This document shows, piece by piece, positions 34,553 to 49,510 of a stretch of DNA of 64,000 nucleotides. The notes beneath the pieces are model-generated. The model did no database searches and was not told where the DNA came from. It saw only the letters and a list, made by a program, of their open reading frames with translations. The number at the start of each line of letters is the position of its first letter. Position 1 is the first letter of the stretch. Source of the DNA: Marsupella aquatica (taxonomy: Eukaryota; Marchantiophyta); NCBI GenBank assembly GCA_973895155.1, contig OZ316891.1, forward strand, positions 28,830,001 to 28,894,000, written 5' to 3'. Position numbers and translations under genes: made by a program.

Positions 34553-35424
34553 ATGTGCAGTCAGATTTAGTCTTAGGAGAATATGTGTACAAAGATGCAA
34601 TGCCCCTTGACTTCTTGGAAAGCCACGGTGAGAGAAATGCCTACAGTCATATCTCTCTCAGTGCACATTCCATAATTGCAAAGACCCGGCTTTTTTTCGG
34701 AATGTGTCCTGTCAGTCCTCTTAAGTTTTCTCACAGTTTGAACTTCTTCTTTGCACCCTTTTAAAGTGCAAACAGGCCACACTGACTTCTGTCATATGAT
34801 GCATTATAAGTGCAAAACCCATGATAAGTACACATGAACACTTATAGGTAAAACAGTTCCACCCAATTATACTTACCAATAAGCGCAGGGCATTTTTTGG
34901 CAGAATAGAAATTGAACTTATGAGGTAGGACATCATGTTTATTTAGGGATGTGCACATGGAGGCACTCTAGCTGGCAGGGATAAATTCACATTTCCATGT
35001 TTTTGCACATATCACATAATGCAAACTCGTGTTAAGTGCACACTAGGGAGTAAGCTTCATAGTTACAAATGACTATTTTTGACTACAAACAAATAACCAT
35101 AGCTTTTTCAAGATATCATCTACAAGGTTTTTTTTTCAGTTTCAACAGCCTATGTTGACTTATGGTCGTGGTATATGACCAGTTGACTTATGGTCATCAT
35201 ATATGACCAATCTATATGACAAAACATTATGGATCATGAATTTGGTTGTCCAGATCTTTTCTGTCATCAAATTTTGAGATTTCGTACCCTCTATTGAATG
35301 TGCCCCTACATATAATTGCACATCAAAATGTGACAATATCAAGTGTATGGCATCCCTCTTTATTCTTTACCATGATAAACCCAATTATTATCTTTAACGA
35401 GCTCAATACTCGTGCGTTGCACAA

Positions 35425-35935
35425 AAGATGTCATGAAGCCCCAAGATGTTGTTTAGAGAAACTATGTCGTTAAGAGAAAAGATGTCATGTCACGATGTCG
35501 TTGAGACAAAAGATGTCACTACGCCCAAGATGTTGTTAAGAGAAATTAAAGATGTTAAGTATAAAATTATTGTTAAGTACAAAATGGTCCATAAGTAAAG
35601 TGATCTTGTTAGTCATATATGCTGTCAAGTCTCTGTTGCACAAAAGATGTTGTTGCGTAAATACATCATTGCATTTACAATATTGTTAAATAAAAGATAT
35701 TGTTAAGTAAAATATGTGGTTGCTCGAAAGATGTAGTTGTGCAAAAGATGTAGTTCCCGATGTAGTTCACTAAAAGATATTGTTCGGCGAAAGATGTCAA
35801 TGTATAATAGATGACGTTGTGCTAAATATGTAGTTAAAAATATCATGGTGCGAAAGATAACTTTGTTAGAAAGATCTATTGCGTAAAAAAATGTCGAGTG
35901 AAAGATGTCATGACACAAAGAGAGGCGATAACCAC
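35425..35935. repeat. degenerate short-period array around aaaagatgt-(t/c)gttg
   Basis: The core aaagatgt followed by a gtt/gttg motif recurs about every 15-25 bases for half a kilobase, with many substitutions and gaps (for example gcaaaagatgtagtt, aaaagatattgtt, gcgaaagatgtca). Similar wording (gttgttgagacaaagaagtca) appears at 3700-3830, suggesting the same repeat family. Confidence 0.6.
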
Positions 35936-36120
35936 CACCAAAGTACAACAAAATGAGAATGATTTTTTAAATTGTTTTTGTAATTTGTATCTTTTAAATA
36001 CTTCTTTCTTTTTCACTATTTTTCTTGTCTTGTCCTTGTCTCATTGATTAGATTGTGCACTACTTTATTGATTATATAAAATATTTGTCATTAAACTCCT
36101 CTCATGATGTCATGATGCAA

Positions 36121-36269
36121 CACTTCCTTTGCATGGATGATAAGGCATGGGACATAGTATGGCATGGATGATAGAAGGAGGAGCACTTTGTATGCATGAT
36201 TAGCACTTCCTTTGCATGGATGAGATGACATGGGTGATAGAAGGAGGTGCACTTTGTATGCATGATTAG
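36121..36269. repeat. 83-bp tandem repeat, second copy shortened
   Basis: Units begin cacttcctttgcatggatga at 36121 and 36204 and end ctttgtatgcatgattag. The second copy lacks about 17 bp from the middle. Confidence 0.85.
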
Positions 36270-36404
36270 AAAAACGTGCTCACACAAAACATAATTATTT
36301 TCTCTTATTCCTTTTTCTTTTTATAGTTCCCTTTTCTTTCACCCAAAAAGCCTCTCCAAATTTAAATGGCTACCACTTCAAAAAAGTGGTGCAATAGGAG
36401 TTAA

Positions 36405-36900
36405 TTCATTAAGTGTCATTTTGCTTTTGTGCAATTATTGGACCTATGAATGCTTCTTCCCAGGAATGTGCAATTAGAGCGAGAGGACTGGAGGGATATG
36501 CTTACTAGACCCCCTTGTGTAAAAAGTTTGCTTAATCAACCCCCTCTATATTTTTCCCCAATCTGGACCGTTGATGGACCTTTCGATCTCAGATCTGGGC
36601 CGTTCATAGACCTTAGGGTAGGGGTTGATCAAATAACAAGTTTAGTTTAGGTTCATTAAGTGTCATTTTGCTTTTGTGCAATTATTGGACCTATGAATGC
36701 TTCTTCCCAGGAATGTGCAATTAGAGCGAGAGGACTGGAGGGATATGCTTACTTACTAGACCCCCTTGTCTAAAAAGGCTGCTTAATCAATCCCCTTTAT
36801 ATTTTTCCTCAATCTGGACCATTGATGGACCTTTCGATCTCAGATCTGGGCCGTTCATAGACCTTAGGGGGTTGATCAAATAACAAATTTTGTTTATGGG
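36405..36900. repeat. 247-bp near-perfect tandem duplication
   Basis: The unit starting ttcattaagtgtcattttgc at 36405 is repeated at 36652 with few differences over its full length. It contains ttgatggacctttcgatctc and ttgatcaaataacaa, the latter partly repeated again downstream at 36900-36950. A diverged inverted copy is at 26430-26600. Confidence 0.9.
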
Positions 36901-37044
36901 TTGGTCAAGTAACAAGTTTCATTTTGGGGGTAGATCAAGCAAATTACTCGGAGTACTCTGGTAGTGTGGTTAGAATGGTTATTATGGCTGTACGAAAGTG
37001 AAAGAGGATCGGAATCTTTGGAGGTCAAAGGGACCGCTACCTGA

Positions 37045-37436
37045 GGGGGCCTTTACAAGACGGTGGAGGCCGTTCACTCTCTCTCCATCCAGAGCAAAGC
37101 TGATGGCCATTTCCTTCCACAAAAGTTAAAATGCCTGAGTCAAAATGTGTCAGGTATGGAAGTAATCAATGCAATTCCCTGAAACCAAGCGGCCGTTTGC
37201 TCCAAGTTTTTAGACCACCTCAAGAGGAGGTCTAAGTTTTTGACAAAAAGCTTGCACAACTCAGCAAAAAAAGGGACCCACAAGGGGCCCACTGACAGAT
37301 GACTAGGTTCGGTTGCTTTTGGTTCATTGTGCCCCCAAGTTCATGTAAAGTGAAGTGTCACATATGAATGGCTAGGATTGCATCTTTCACTTAGAAAAAA
37401 TGGAATGGCTGCCCCCAAGTTCTTGTAAAGCCCCCC
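37045..37436. mobile_element. inverted-repeat element with GGGGGCTTTACAAGA ends
   Basis: The left arm gggggcctttacaaga (37045-37060) pairs with tcttgtaaagcccccc (37421-37436) with one mismatch in 16. TGA flanks it on each side and may be a three-base target duplication. It has no coding sequence and shares its ends with the element at 30875-31422. Confidence 0.6.
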
Positions 37437-40400
37437 TGAAGTACCTGAAGTAGGTACATAGCGGCGCTCCGAGTAGAGTATGGAACTATGGATATTACTT
37501 TACCGTAAGAAATTCAAAGCGGATCTTCAGGAACTCCTTGAGATTATGCGGTGGGCCTCATAATCACTCACAGCACCGCTTATCACAGAAGACCAATTGA
37601 CAAGCTACAAAGTAGATTCCGAGTCAAATTTGACGTGGAAGCGATAAGCATAAATAAAAGATGAAGAAAGGGCACGAGATGTATGCTGACGTTTTGTATG
37701 TGGCTTTTTGAATGAACTTCAAGTGGTTTTTCAGAGGCAGCATAAAAGATGAAGAGAGGCCATGAGAGGAGAGGAGAGAGAGATTGGACGACTTTGCGTC
37801 TGTATGCACTATCGGATTACAACTACAGTGGAGTGCAGTCACGTGGGACAAGTGACAAGCATTTTGCACGCTTTTCGATACGTTCCTAGTCATGACGATA
37901 TTTTTATCAACTGTAGACAGTTGAACTGTTAAAGCCACTGAACTGACGTTATAAATTTGGGACGCTCAAGTCTAGATTGCATCATTTCGGGCGGAGGAAG
38001 CAAAGCGGCAAAGGCTGCGCAGAATGTCCAAAGTGGTGAAATGTGAAATCCTTCACTCATATTAATTGGCACGGGACTGGACAGGAAACTTGTTCTCTGG
38101 TTTACTCGTGGCTAATCCTCGTGCCGGAAAGCCCACTGAAGGTGCGAGAGTTGGAGTTTGTGTGATAAGCTCGTGGGATGAGGTTGGAGCTCAGAGAGGA
38201 GAGAACGCTTTTTAAGAATTCGGATTATTCTGCAATGATGTGACTTCTTTAACATCACCAACATCACCCATCACCAACATTTTTCGAATGCAGTATATAC
38301 CCAGCAATCAAGTTGTTCTAGTCGATGACGATTACGAACGATGGAGAGTCAAAGCCGTGACACGAACGGGATTGGTTGCCTTCTCGTCTAGCTCAGAAAC
38401 CGAATTTGATTCCAGAAAAGCCTGACCGCTTCGTTGCTGGTTCTTTCTGAAGTTCACGTCCAAGTTCGATCTATTTGTAACGACTTTTACGAATCAATGG
38501 ATGGAATCAAGGACCTGATTAGACTCCACAATTTTCATGGCCAAAAAGTTCGCAGCAACGTTTCAATTTAATTAAGATCCATAGGGCCCTCCTACCGAGG
38601 TAGCAACCGATGGGCGGATCTTCTCCTCGGAATTGCCTTCTCCCGATGTCGTTGTAGAAGTTTAGGACATTACTAGCACTAGTAGCTAGTACTTACCCTG
38701 GCAGTGCTCTGCTCACGAAGGGCCCCAAGTGAAGCCCATCGCAGGCCCTTTCCAGTGAGCTAAAATCATGCATGATTTGCGCTAATGTGGCTCCCGAAAT
38801 TGTGAAGCTTCTGCGACTCTGTCCATCTCGCTCGAGACTAACAATCATGGATCAAGGACAGTAGCTGAGCCCAATGATCAGTGCCCAAGCTTGAGTTCGC
38901 GTTGCACCAAAATAAACTGTTCAAATTGGGGAATCGCTGTGGACGAGGACGACCAACTTTCGCCGTAACCGATGCCCTGCTAAAACCCATGCGTAGGCTA
39001 AATTTAGCAGGAGTCTTTCAAATTGTGTCACTTCAGCTCCACGATTGCCTCGAATTTATTTATTTCGACGTTGAGTAAATTTTTGGTTTTCTAACCCGAG
39101 TCTGTGCGATACTCTTCTGCTTCATTATGAGAACTGCAGACTCAAAGCTCTGAAGGAGCAATGGTCTTCAAGTAGCATGGGACGGTACCAGTTTCTGCCA
39201 TGTACCGCCTGTGATGGACGGAGCCTCTAACCTGCCCTTAAAGCTTGCTATTGTAGAGTGCATTGGCTGATTTGAAGATCCTGGTTACAGATGTACTCGG
39301 CTTCCAACGACCCACTGTTTCGTAGGATTGTCTCTCTCGCACTGTGCCAATTGCTCATTTTATGCCGTAGATGAGTGCTAGATTGTGAAAATGGGATCAG
39401 GAGGCAAACGTCTTGTGAAGAAGACTAGGAATAGAGGAGAAAAAGTTGGTAAAAAATGTAAGCAGTGCGTTCAAAAAGCGAGTGCTTTTCCGTATTACCT
39501 TTTTTGGAAAGCGATACAATTATTGAGTGCATCAGAGAAATGCGGCTTTTACTGTGAGAATAAACAATACCCTCAACGGTGGGGTTGTCAATGTCCTCCA
39601 TGCGTAAGCTTTAGATTTAATTCACAAATCATTATGCCAGTAGAGCACGGCTCGTGAAGAAGGCTTCCTTCCACATGCCTTCGTTTTCCTTCAATGGGCA
39701 GAGCAGCGACGAGCAAAGCAAATGGGAGCATTGGACACATATTTTGCTGTTTGGAAAGTTCATAACGGATGAGAGCGCATGGGGAGCATCTACGGCAGAT
39801 TATTTTTCCAGGAAGGCGGATGTGGTGGTCGTAGGTTATGGTGGCTATACACCTGGATGGCTCATATTCTCCTCAACAAGACGTTTCCAATTCCTCAGTG
39901 AAGTCTCCATTGATAGTGATTCATTTATCTCGAGCGACTGATGCGAAAAAATCTTGCACATGATCTATAGTAAAGCGACAACATTCAGAAGATTTCGGCT
40001 CACTTGAAGAAGCCATCCAATTGATGAGGTAGCGTCTTGTGGAACTTGACATTCAGAAGATTTTGGCTCAATTGAAGAAGCAGTCCAATATGATGAGGTG
40101 GCGTTTTCTGAAATTGCAGTCCCCTTTTGCATTGAAGGGCTGGGGTGATATTGAGAATGTTGAATCAGTAGTGCCTCGACGTGTCATATTCGTGAAATTC
40201 ATCGATACTGACTACAGCAGCCTTTCCACATCTGATCGATGTTGTCTTCACATGCTCAAAAGATTGTTTGTAACATCAATAAAGTGCAAAATTTCGTGTC
40301 AATTCAGACCAAATATATATACAATGACGCTTATGAAAGCTTGATGTTCCAGCTCAAAACATGGCTACGTACTTGTCGTAGTAGTTGTCTGGATTTCGTG

Positions 40401-40560
40401 CGGGACTTTTGATTGAGCTCTATTTAAGACAATTCCACCCTCTGTATCTACGTACAACTCTTCACACGTTATGCATTCTACGAAGAGAAAACGCTGAAGA
40501 CAGAAGAAAAGTTGGGTCCTTTCCAGAACACTAGCATATTTATAAGCAGCCGCCCTGACA
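37437..40560. other. intergenic region downstream of the aldo-keto reductase gene
   Basis: Frames at 38240-38425, 38881-39078, 39385-39657 and 39654-39941 (+) are short, have no domain and no convincing splice chain. A 68-bp direct duplication starts at 39981 and 40049 (acattcagaagattt..ggctca). I see no supported gene. Confidence 0.45.
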
Positions 40561-40569
40561 ATACAGTGC

Positions 40570-43885
<3,316 letters not shown>

Positions 43886-44442
43886 GATCGTGGCTGGTCC
43901 TGTCCTGTGCTCAACTGAGCTTGTAGAGCCTGCCTGTGTGAACAAGTGACACACAGAAGGGACCGAGAGTTTATTGACGAGCCTGATCAGAAATTGAGAA
44001 CTGAATAAATGGTAGAAGGAATTGTTTGGTCAAAAAGGTGGGACGGAACAATACAAATCAGTGAGGAGAGACTTTGGTGTGATGGACTGTTTTGTCTGAG
44101 AATGGATCGACTGCGGATGGAATGTGACGATATGTGCTTTATACCTGCGTGAGAGGAGGGGTGGAATCATCGAGACAAGAAGTCGGATACGGGAGTAGGT
44201 GAAGACCGGGAGTGTCCCTCTGACGCAAAAGCTTGACGTCAGCCGCAGCCGCAGCTTTTGTTGCTCTCTTTCTTCAGAGAAATGGTGTGCATTCGTCACA
44301 GATTCGTCAACTCGTGGTCAATGCCATAGCCATTTGATCTGTCTCAGTTTCCCCAAACACGAACGCAACTAGCAGTTCTCAAAATCCTTTCTCAAAAAAT
44401 CAGCATTTGGCTCCTTTATTATGACGGTCAAGGGTCCTTTAT
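43886..44442. other. 5' flank of the aldo-keto reductase gene
   Basis: This is the promoter side of the minus-strand reductase gene. No clear TATA box or other gene is seen. A frame at 44299-44030 (-) has no domain. Confidence 0.4.
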
Positions 44443-44478
44443 CCTGTACTAGCCCAATGTCCTGTACTAGCCCAATGT
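44443..44478. repeat. 18-bp tandem repeat, two copies, abutting the large inverted repeat
   Basis: The unit cctgtactagcccaatgt is repeated exactly at 44443 and 44461, ending three bases before the left inverted repeat of the large element. Confidence 0.9.
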
Positions 44479-44481
44479 CAC

Positions 44482-44684
44482 CCTGAGTTAAATCTAGTTA
44501 AATCTACTCTAAGTTAATGCTGTCCAAGATTAGTGGGCCACCCTAAGCTGCCCGTCCCTAAGCCCAATGCAGCCTGCCCGCTAAACCAAAGAACGTGAGT
44601 TTATGTTTTGGCATGGATGACGGAACCTTTCTATCCCTTTCAAAATCTGGGCAGGAGAATGCCCAGCCAAGCCTGCGGTCTCCC
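44482..44684. repeat. left long inverted repeat
   Basis: Shared segments with the right repeat include gctgtccaagattagtgggc, gcccaatgcagcctgcccg, aaccaaagaacgtgagttta and aaatctgggc. The left copy has an extra 10-bp duplication (gttaaatcta) near its outer end. Confidence 0.88.
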
Positions 44685-44754
44685 CACTCAGGCATGCCAT
44701 CGTCGGAGCTCCATTGTTCAAGCATTGGATCGGAGACCGCAGGCTTGGCTGGGC
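44661..44754. repeat. perfect 23-bp-arm hairpin at the inner edge of the left repeat
   Basis: The arm 44661-44683 (gcccagccaagcctgcggtctcc) is repeated exactly in inverted form at 44732-44754, with a 48-base loop. The loop contains a reversed piece of the element's own exon at about 45948-45975 (Trp-Ser-Ser-Asp-Asp-Gly-Met-Pro-Glu coding). Confidence 0.9.
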
Positions 44755-44866
44755 CTGAAGCATTGGATCGGAGTGCACGAACAGTGGAGCGCGCAGGAGT
44801 GCTCAGGTATACTTTATAGTTCCACATCGTGTTATGAATCTTGGAGGGGGTGGTAGGGATGTAGAC

Positions 44867-47197
44867 ATGAACATCAGTATTGACCTCAATGTTGCACCAG
44901 TGTTGGATTTCCCGCAGATAATGTCGCCTCGCTCACTGCATTTCTAGTTTGCAGTTTGCATTTTGCCTTTTCTATTATTCATAGGCTTACAGTTTATGTT
45001 TAGGCTTACAATTTATGTTCTGCAATAGGTAGATAATGGCGCCTCGCTCAGTAGTAGAGCAACCTCGGAAAGGGAAACCTTCGGTTCCACCGGAGGCAGA
45101 ATGGATCAAATTCCCGCAGGCCAAGATCAATGAGCATTGGATGAGAGCCAAGAATCCATCCCCCACGAGAACATCGGGACGTGGATTTTTGTGCAAAATC
45201 ATGAGTGACGACTCATGTCAGCATTTTGTCAAGAAGTGAGCATTTCTGGATCACATGCGAGCTGTGCATCGCATGAATCCAGAAGACTGTCCGATCGGCC
45301 ATCCAAAAATGTCGAAACAAAATAGGTATGGAGTTGCGCACTATTGGTTTATGTTCTGGATTGACGTTATTTCGAAGTCTGTTTGTTTCTGTTCTGCGTA
45401 TTGAGAGGTTCCATGGGTTGGTTTATGTTTTGGCTCGTGAATATTGTCGGTGTGACATATTCAGAAATTTTCTCCTTTGTTTGTGCTGCAAGGGCTCCAC
45501 CCACTACAGCGGCTGCCGCACACAATTGACTATCTACTGTAGGGTCGTATCCCGGACGGGTTTGGAAGATCAAGCGGCAGAAGATGACTTGGTTTCTCCG
45601 TTGGGCAAACAACTTGAAGTCGGCTAGTGATGGGGATGAAACGACATGGATTCTAAGCAAGGCAAAAAACCGCTACTATGATTGGAGGCGTTCAATGGAG
45701 TTCACCGGAATGTTGTCGTCTGTAAAAGACAACATTATTGCATTTTGGAAATGTGAGAACATCGATGTAGAGCAAATGCAGGCTCAGGTATGATTTGTGT
45801 GTCGTGGGTTCATGTTCTGTATGTACATTCATATTCTGTCTGAGTTCATGTTCTGTCGGAGTTCATGTTCTGTTCAAGTTCATGTTTTGTATCTAAATTC
45901 AGATTCTTTCCGCGTATTTGTCCATAGGCAAAGGTTCCGAAAGACATTGAAAACTGGAGCTCTGATGATGGCATGCCTGAAGTAGATTTAGACCAGACCA
46001 ACTTCAATGCTGATAACATTGTTTTCAAGAAATGATAAATTTATGAGAAGCCAGCACCTAAAGGTACAGCTAAAGCTAAAGCTAAAGCTAAACCTATAGC
46101 TAGGGCTAAAGCTAAGCCAGGACGTAAGAAGCCCACAGAGCCTCGCACACAACCAAGCAAGCTCGCCAACAACACTTCAGAGCAAGTGGAGCCAATTACA
46201 CACCCTGCAAGGTCCAGGAAGAAGAAAGCAACAACCATAACTGTACAGTAGGTTAGGCACTTTGAAATGTTTTTTGGTCTTGCCATGCACTGCAAATGAC
46301 ATTTTTGTTTCTGTACTACTAGGACAATTTTCTGTACATGTGTGTAGCCAAAGGCCGTTCTTGACAGAGCCTCTAGCTAGAGCACGTCGAAGGTCAGAGT
46401 TGGACACAACAGCCACCAACAAAACCCAACAGCCACCATCAAAGAGGCAGAAAAAGAGCAACCCTCCATCTGAGGTAAATCACTCTGCCATGTGAGGTTC
46501 TAGTTTATGATTCGCCGTTAACAAAGTGGAGTAATGGTTTATGTTTTACCATTACGAATGTGGAGTTCTGGTTTATGTTTTGCCATTATCAAGATTGTGC
46601 ATTTTTGGTTTATGTTTTGCCATTACCAATGTGGAGTAATGGTTTATGTTTTACCAATACGATTCATATGGAGTTCTGGTTTATGTTTTGTCATTACGAA
46701 CGTGGAGTAATGGTTCATGTTTTACCAATACGAATGTGGAGTTTAGGTTTATGTTTTGCCACTGTCAATATTGTGCATTTTTGGTTTATGTTTTGCCATT
46801 ACCAACGTGGAGTAATGGTTTATGTTCTGATCATTTTCAATGTGGAGTAATGGTTTATGTTGTGACCATCCCGTTTGGCTTTGTGGTACACTTACAAGTG
46901 CCATGTATGCCTTCCAGACTTTGGCAGACAATGAAAAAGCAATAGAGGCCACAATAGAGGCCACAACAGAGGAGACACAAGAAGATGGGGCAGAAGAACA
47001 TGGGCCACAACATGATGCAGCCCAAGCAGAAGATGATGGGTCTGAAGCAGATGATGACGAGCTAGGCTGAAGAAGATGAGGGACAAGATGATGCGTCCCA
47101 AGCAGAATATGATGAGGCTGAAGCAGACGATGATGAGGCTAAAGCAGATGATCATGAGGCTGAAGTAGATGATGTCACTTGCCTATCCAACGATTAA
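44867..47197 (+). pseudogene. decayed multi-exon gene inside the large element, family unknown
   Basis: Exon-like blocks read: MNISIDLNVAPVLDFPQ (44867); MAPRSVVEQPRKGKPSVPPE (45036), with a TGA at 45237 before AFLDHMRAVHRMNPEDC, a segment with Cys/His spacing somewhat like a BED or C2H2 finger; MTWFLRWANNLKSASDGDE to MQAQ (45584-45789); KVPKDIENWSSDDGMPE (from 45930), ending in stops. A Lys/Ala-rich basic stretch (46050-46250, KAKAKAK), PSKRQKKSNPPSE (to 46473) and a very acidic Asp/Glu/Ala tail (46918-47197) follow. Splice-like borders are visible at several blocks. At least three stops and one frameshift (about 47070) show decay. The order, putative DNA-binding part then basic then acidic, could suit a nuclear protein, but I cannot name it. 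Confidence 0.5.
46503..46866. repeat. minisatellite, about 11 copies of a 30-40-bp unit in an intron-like gap
   Basis: The core ggtttatgttttgccattac recurs 11 times, alternating with gtggagtaatgg or gtggagttctgg and twice with ttgtgcatttttgg, so a higher-order pattern is present. It lies between two exon-like blocks of the decayed gene. Confidence 0.9.
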
Positions 47198-48639
47198 TAT
47201 GTGCAAACCGTACTTTTCTTCGCTCAAACCGTTGGTATCGTATTACGGGGTCGTGGAGGGACGCTATTTGGAGGATTTCCACACCTAAGGATGAGTATGT
47301 TTGATTCCGCTCCCGGAAGTGTACTTTTTGATCAAGTCTACCGACTGGTCTCTCCGTTTTTGATCAAGTCCAAGGGACTGGTCCTACCATCTACAACTCA
47401 TGCCCACCGGGTGAGTGCTGTCACCACCCCCCTCTCATGGGCAAGCATACAAACGTTTACAATAAGGTTTGAACACTAGTGACAAGGGCAAATGTTTCCA
47501 CAATGAAACCGACCACATGCACTAGGGGAGGAAAACAAACAACACAAGCAACAACAAGTGACACACAAAATATTGGAACCTCAAGCCAAATTCATATCTC
47601 TTGGTGTTTCCCGTAACACATGCAAGGGCAACCCGGCCTCCTGCCGTCTGCCCAACTCCTACCTCGGGGGCCTCAATCCAAGGGGTGTCTCATATCACGC
47701 TCGAAGTTTTGGGGGAATAAACACCCTAAAAGTTAAGTCAATAAAGTTTTTTTCAGGAATTTTTTTACCCCTAACTTAATGGAATATTCCAAGAATATTC
47801 CCATATTTGATTTAAAAAAACCCTATGATTCTTATAATTCTCAAAATTGGATTAAAATAACCCTAATGTTCTTCAACAAAAATTTAAAAGTATTTCACTA
47901 AACCCAATAAAAAAACCCTATACTTATTCGTGCGTGATGGGTCGGAAGAAAAGAAGTGAGGACCCCGGGACTCCTGCCTCCCGGGGACAAGTGCTACGTT
48001 CTCCACCTCACTACTCTGGCTTGAATTTCTCCTAATCGGTGCGCTACAAAAGCTACTCAACAGCATCAAAGCACTACGTTGAGTTCCCCCCTAACTACTT
48101 CGGGGCTCTCCCCCTAAATACCGAAAAAACCACACCAAAGCACCCCTCATGGGGTCACAACGATGGCGGCTACCCTAGCGGCGCCGCTAAAACCCTGCAC
48201 TAAGAAATCCCTAAACTAAAAAGGCATGCGGCACACACATGCTGCTAAAACCCTAAACCCTAAACAAGGGGCCGACGGTGCCTTCGACGGCGCCCCAACT
48301 GTACTCCGTGAACCCTGAAATTGCAAGACACCCCACAATGGCTGAAACTAGGTGCCCTATCAACTTTACTTTTGAGCTCACCCTTGGATAGCCCTTCTCC
48401 TCCTGATCCCGAATCACTCAGCCGCACTCGCAACGGACATCGGATGCCTGAGTTACGGTTGTTTCCGTATCGCGAAAACACAATTTCGTCGGGCCATAAC
48501 TTGCTCATCCTGGCTCCGTTTGAGGAGCGCCGCCTCTTGTTGGAATCAGCTCCACGAGCTCTTTCCAACAAGCCTGTGAGTGACCCCTCACAAAAAAGTT
48601 GGAAATCCAGAGGCCGTACAACCACATCCGTACGACTAT
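47198..48639. other. non-coding, repeat-like sequence inside the large element
   Basis: No gene is seen. The minus strand resembles long untranslated or LTR-like sequence: it has several telomere-like (AAACCCTAAACCCTAAA) runs at 48246-48264 and near 48185-48220, AT-rich stretches at 47760-47900, and GC-richer text towards 48.6 kb. It may be the 3' flank of the ORF at 49275-48640. Confidence 0.4.
48246..48264. repeat. interstitial telomere-like repeat
   Basis: The sequence taaaaccctaaaccctaaa contains two plant-type TTTAGGG units on the minus strand. Confidence 0.8.
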
Positions 48640-49275
48640 CTACTCCTCCTCTTCTTCACTCTCGGTGCCCTGGCTTGTGCCCCGTGAGTGGGCCTCCTCT
48701 TCATCACTCACGGGAGTGAGTGCCACCTCACTTTTCTTCTTCTTTACCGGGGTACTCTTCGTGCTGCCGCTCCCTTGCTTCCTCAAAGTGGCCAAGGCCT
48801 GCCACGCCTTGATGTACCCCTCACCAATGGTGTCCTTCCATAGGGTAGCCTCTTCTCCGGACCGCAACTCCAACGGTAGAACTTGCCCTGTGGCCATGGG
48901 AGTCCCGGGGGTGACAGACCTGGGTGGCATCCCCGTACTGACCTGAGCCTCCCGTAACGATTTCCGTACCTCCCGGAGCTTCTTCTCCAAGCCCTTGCTC
49001 TTCTCCTGAGGGATGGTAATCTCCACCTTCATGAATTCTGTAACCCCGGTGGCTTGGAAAATATTCCGACAATCCTCCATCACTTTGGCGGAGGTCTTGG
49101 GATAAATTCGACGAAAAATCCTCCTACCCACCGGTGTGGAACCTGCTGCCAATCCCGTGCTCATCGTAGCTTCTCTCTCTTCTCTCTCCCTTGCAATCAA
49201 AGTCTCCACGTAGTCACGGTAAGCAGCCTTGTATCTCCGAATGTGTGCCACACTAAACTCCGGTTGATCTAGCAT
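48640..49275 (-). CDS. hypothetical 211-residue protein, possibly element-encoded
   Basis: This uninterrupted frame starts at a true ATG (MLDQPEFSVAHIRRYKAAYR) and ends in an acidic run (TESEEEEE). It is highly charged, with a predicted coiled-coil-like middle (EKSKGLEKKLREVRKSLREA) and a Ser/Thr/Lys-rich tail. A possible acceptor (ttttcag-like, gatttcag) lies just upstream, so more exons might exist towards the gap. No family is recognised. Charge and context would suit a gag-like or transposon accessory protein, but this is speculation. Its length, ATG and clean frame within decayed surroundings make it worth listing. Confidence 0.45.
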   Translation of the reverse strand: MLDQPEFSVAHIRRYKAAYRDYVETLIAREREEREATMSTGLAAGSTPVGRRIFRRIYPKTSAKVMEDCRNIFQATGVTEFMKVEITIPQEKSKGLEKKLREVRKSLREAQVSTGMPPRSVTPGTPMATGQVLPLELRSGEEATLWKDTIGEGYIKAWQALATLRKQGSGSTKSTPVKKKKSEVALTPVSDEEEAHSRGTSQGTESEEEEE

Positions 49276-49510
49276 TCATGCATCCTGAAATCAAATTCTC
49301 AATCACCAAATCCCGTCACCCGTAGCAATGTCAATTCCCTGGCCCGAAACAGCCCCCGTAGCCCGATTAATTTATTTCTCTCAATCCCCTCCGTCGTCAC
49401 TCCATGTTGCTGTCGTTAATGCCCGGACAGTCCCCGCAATCCCCCATGAGTGAGCCTTGAGAAGAATTGGAGAGAAAGCTCAAATAATTGTAACATAAGG
49501 AGAAAGCTTT

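Noticed and set aside
39385-39941. Two consecutive ~90-codon frames near the aldo-keto reductase gene
   Set aside because: No recognisable motif and no clear splice sites linking them. Judged chance frames.
44558-44827. 89-codon minus-strand frame in the left inverted repeat
   Set aside because: It is formed by the reversed exon fragment plus repeat DNA, not by a gene of its own.
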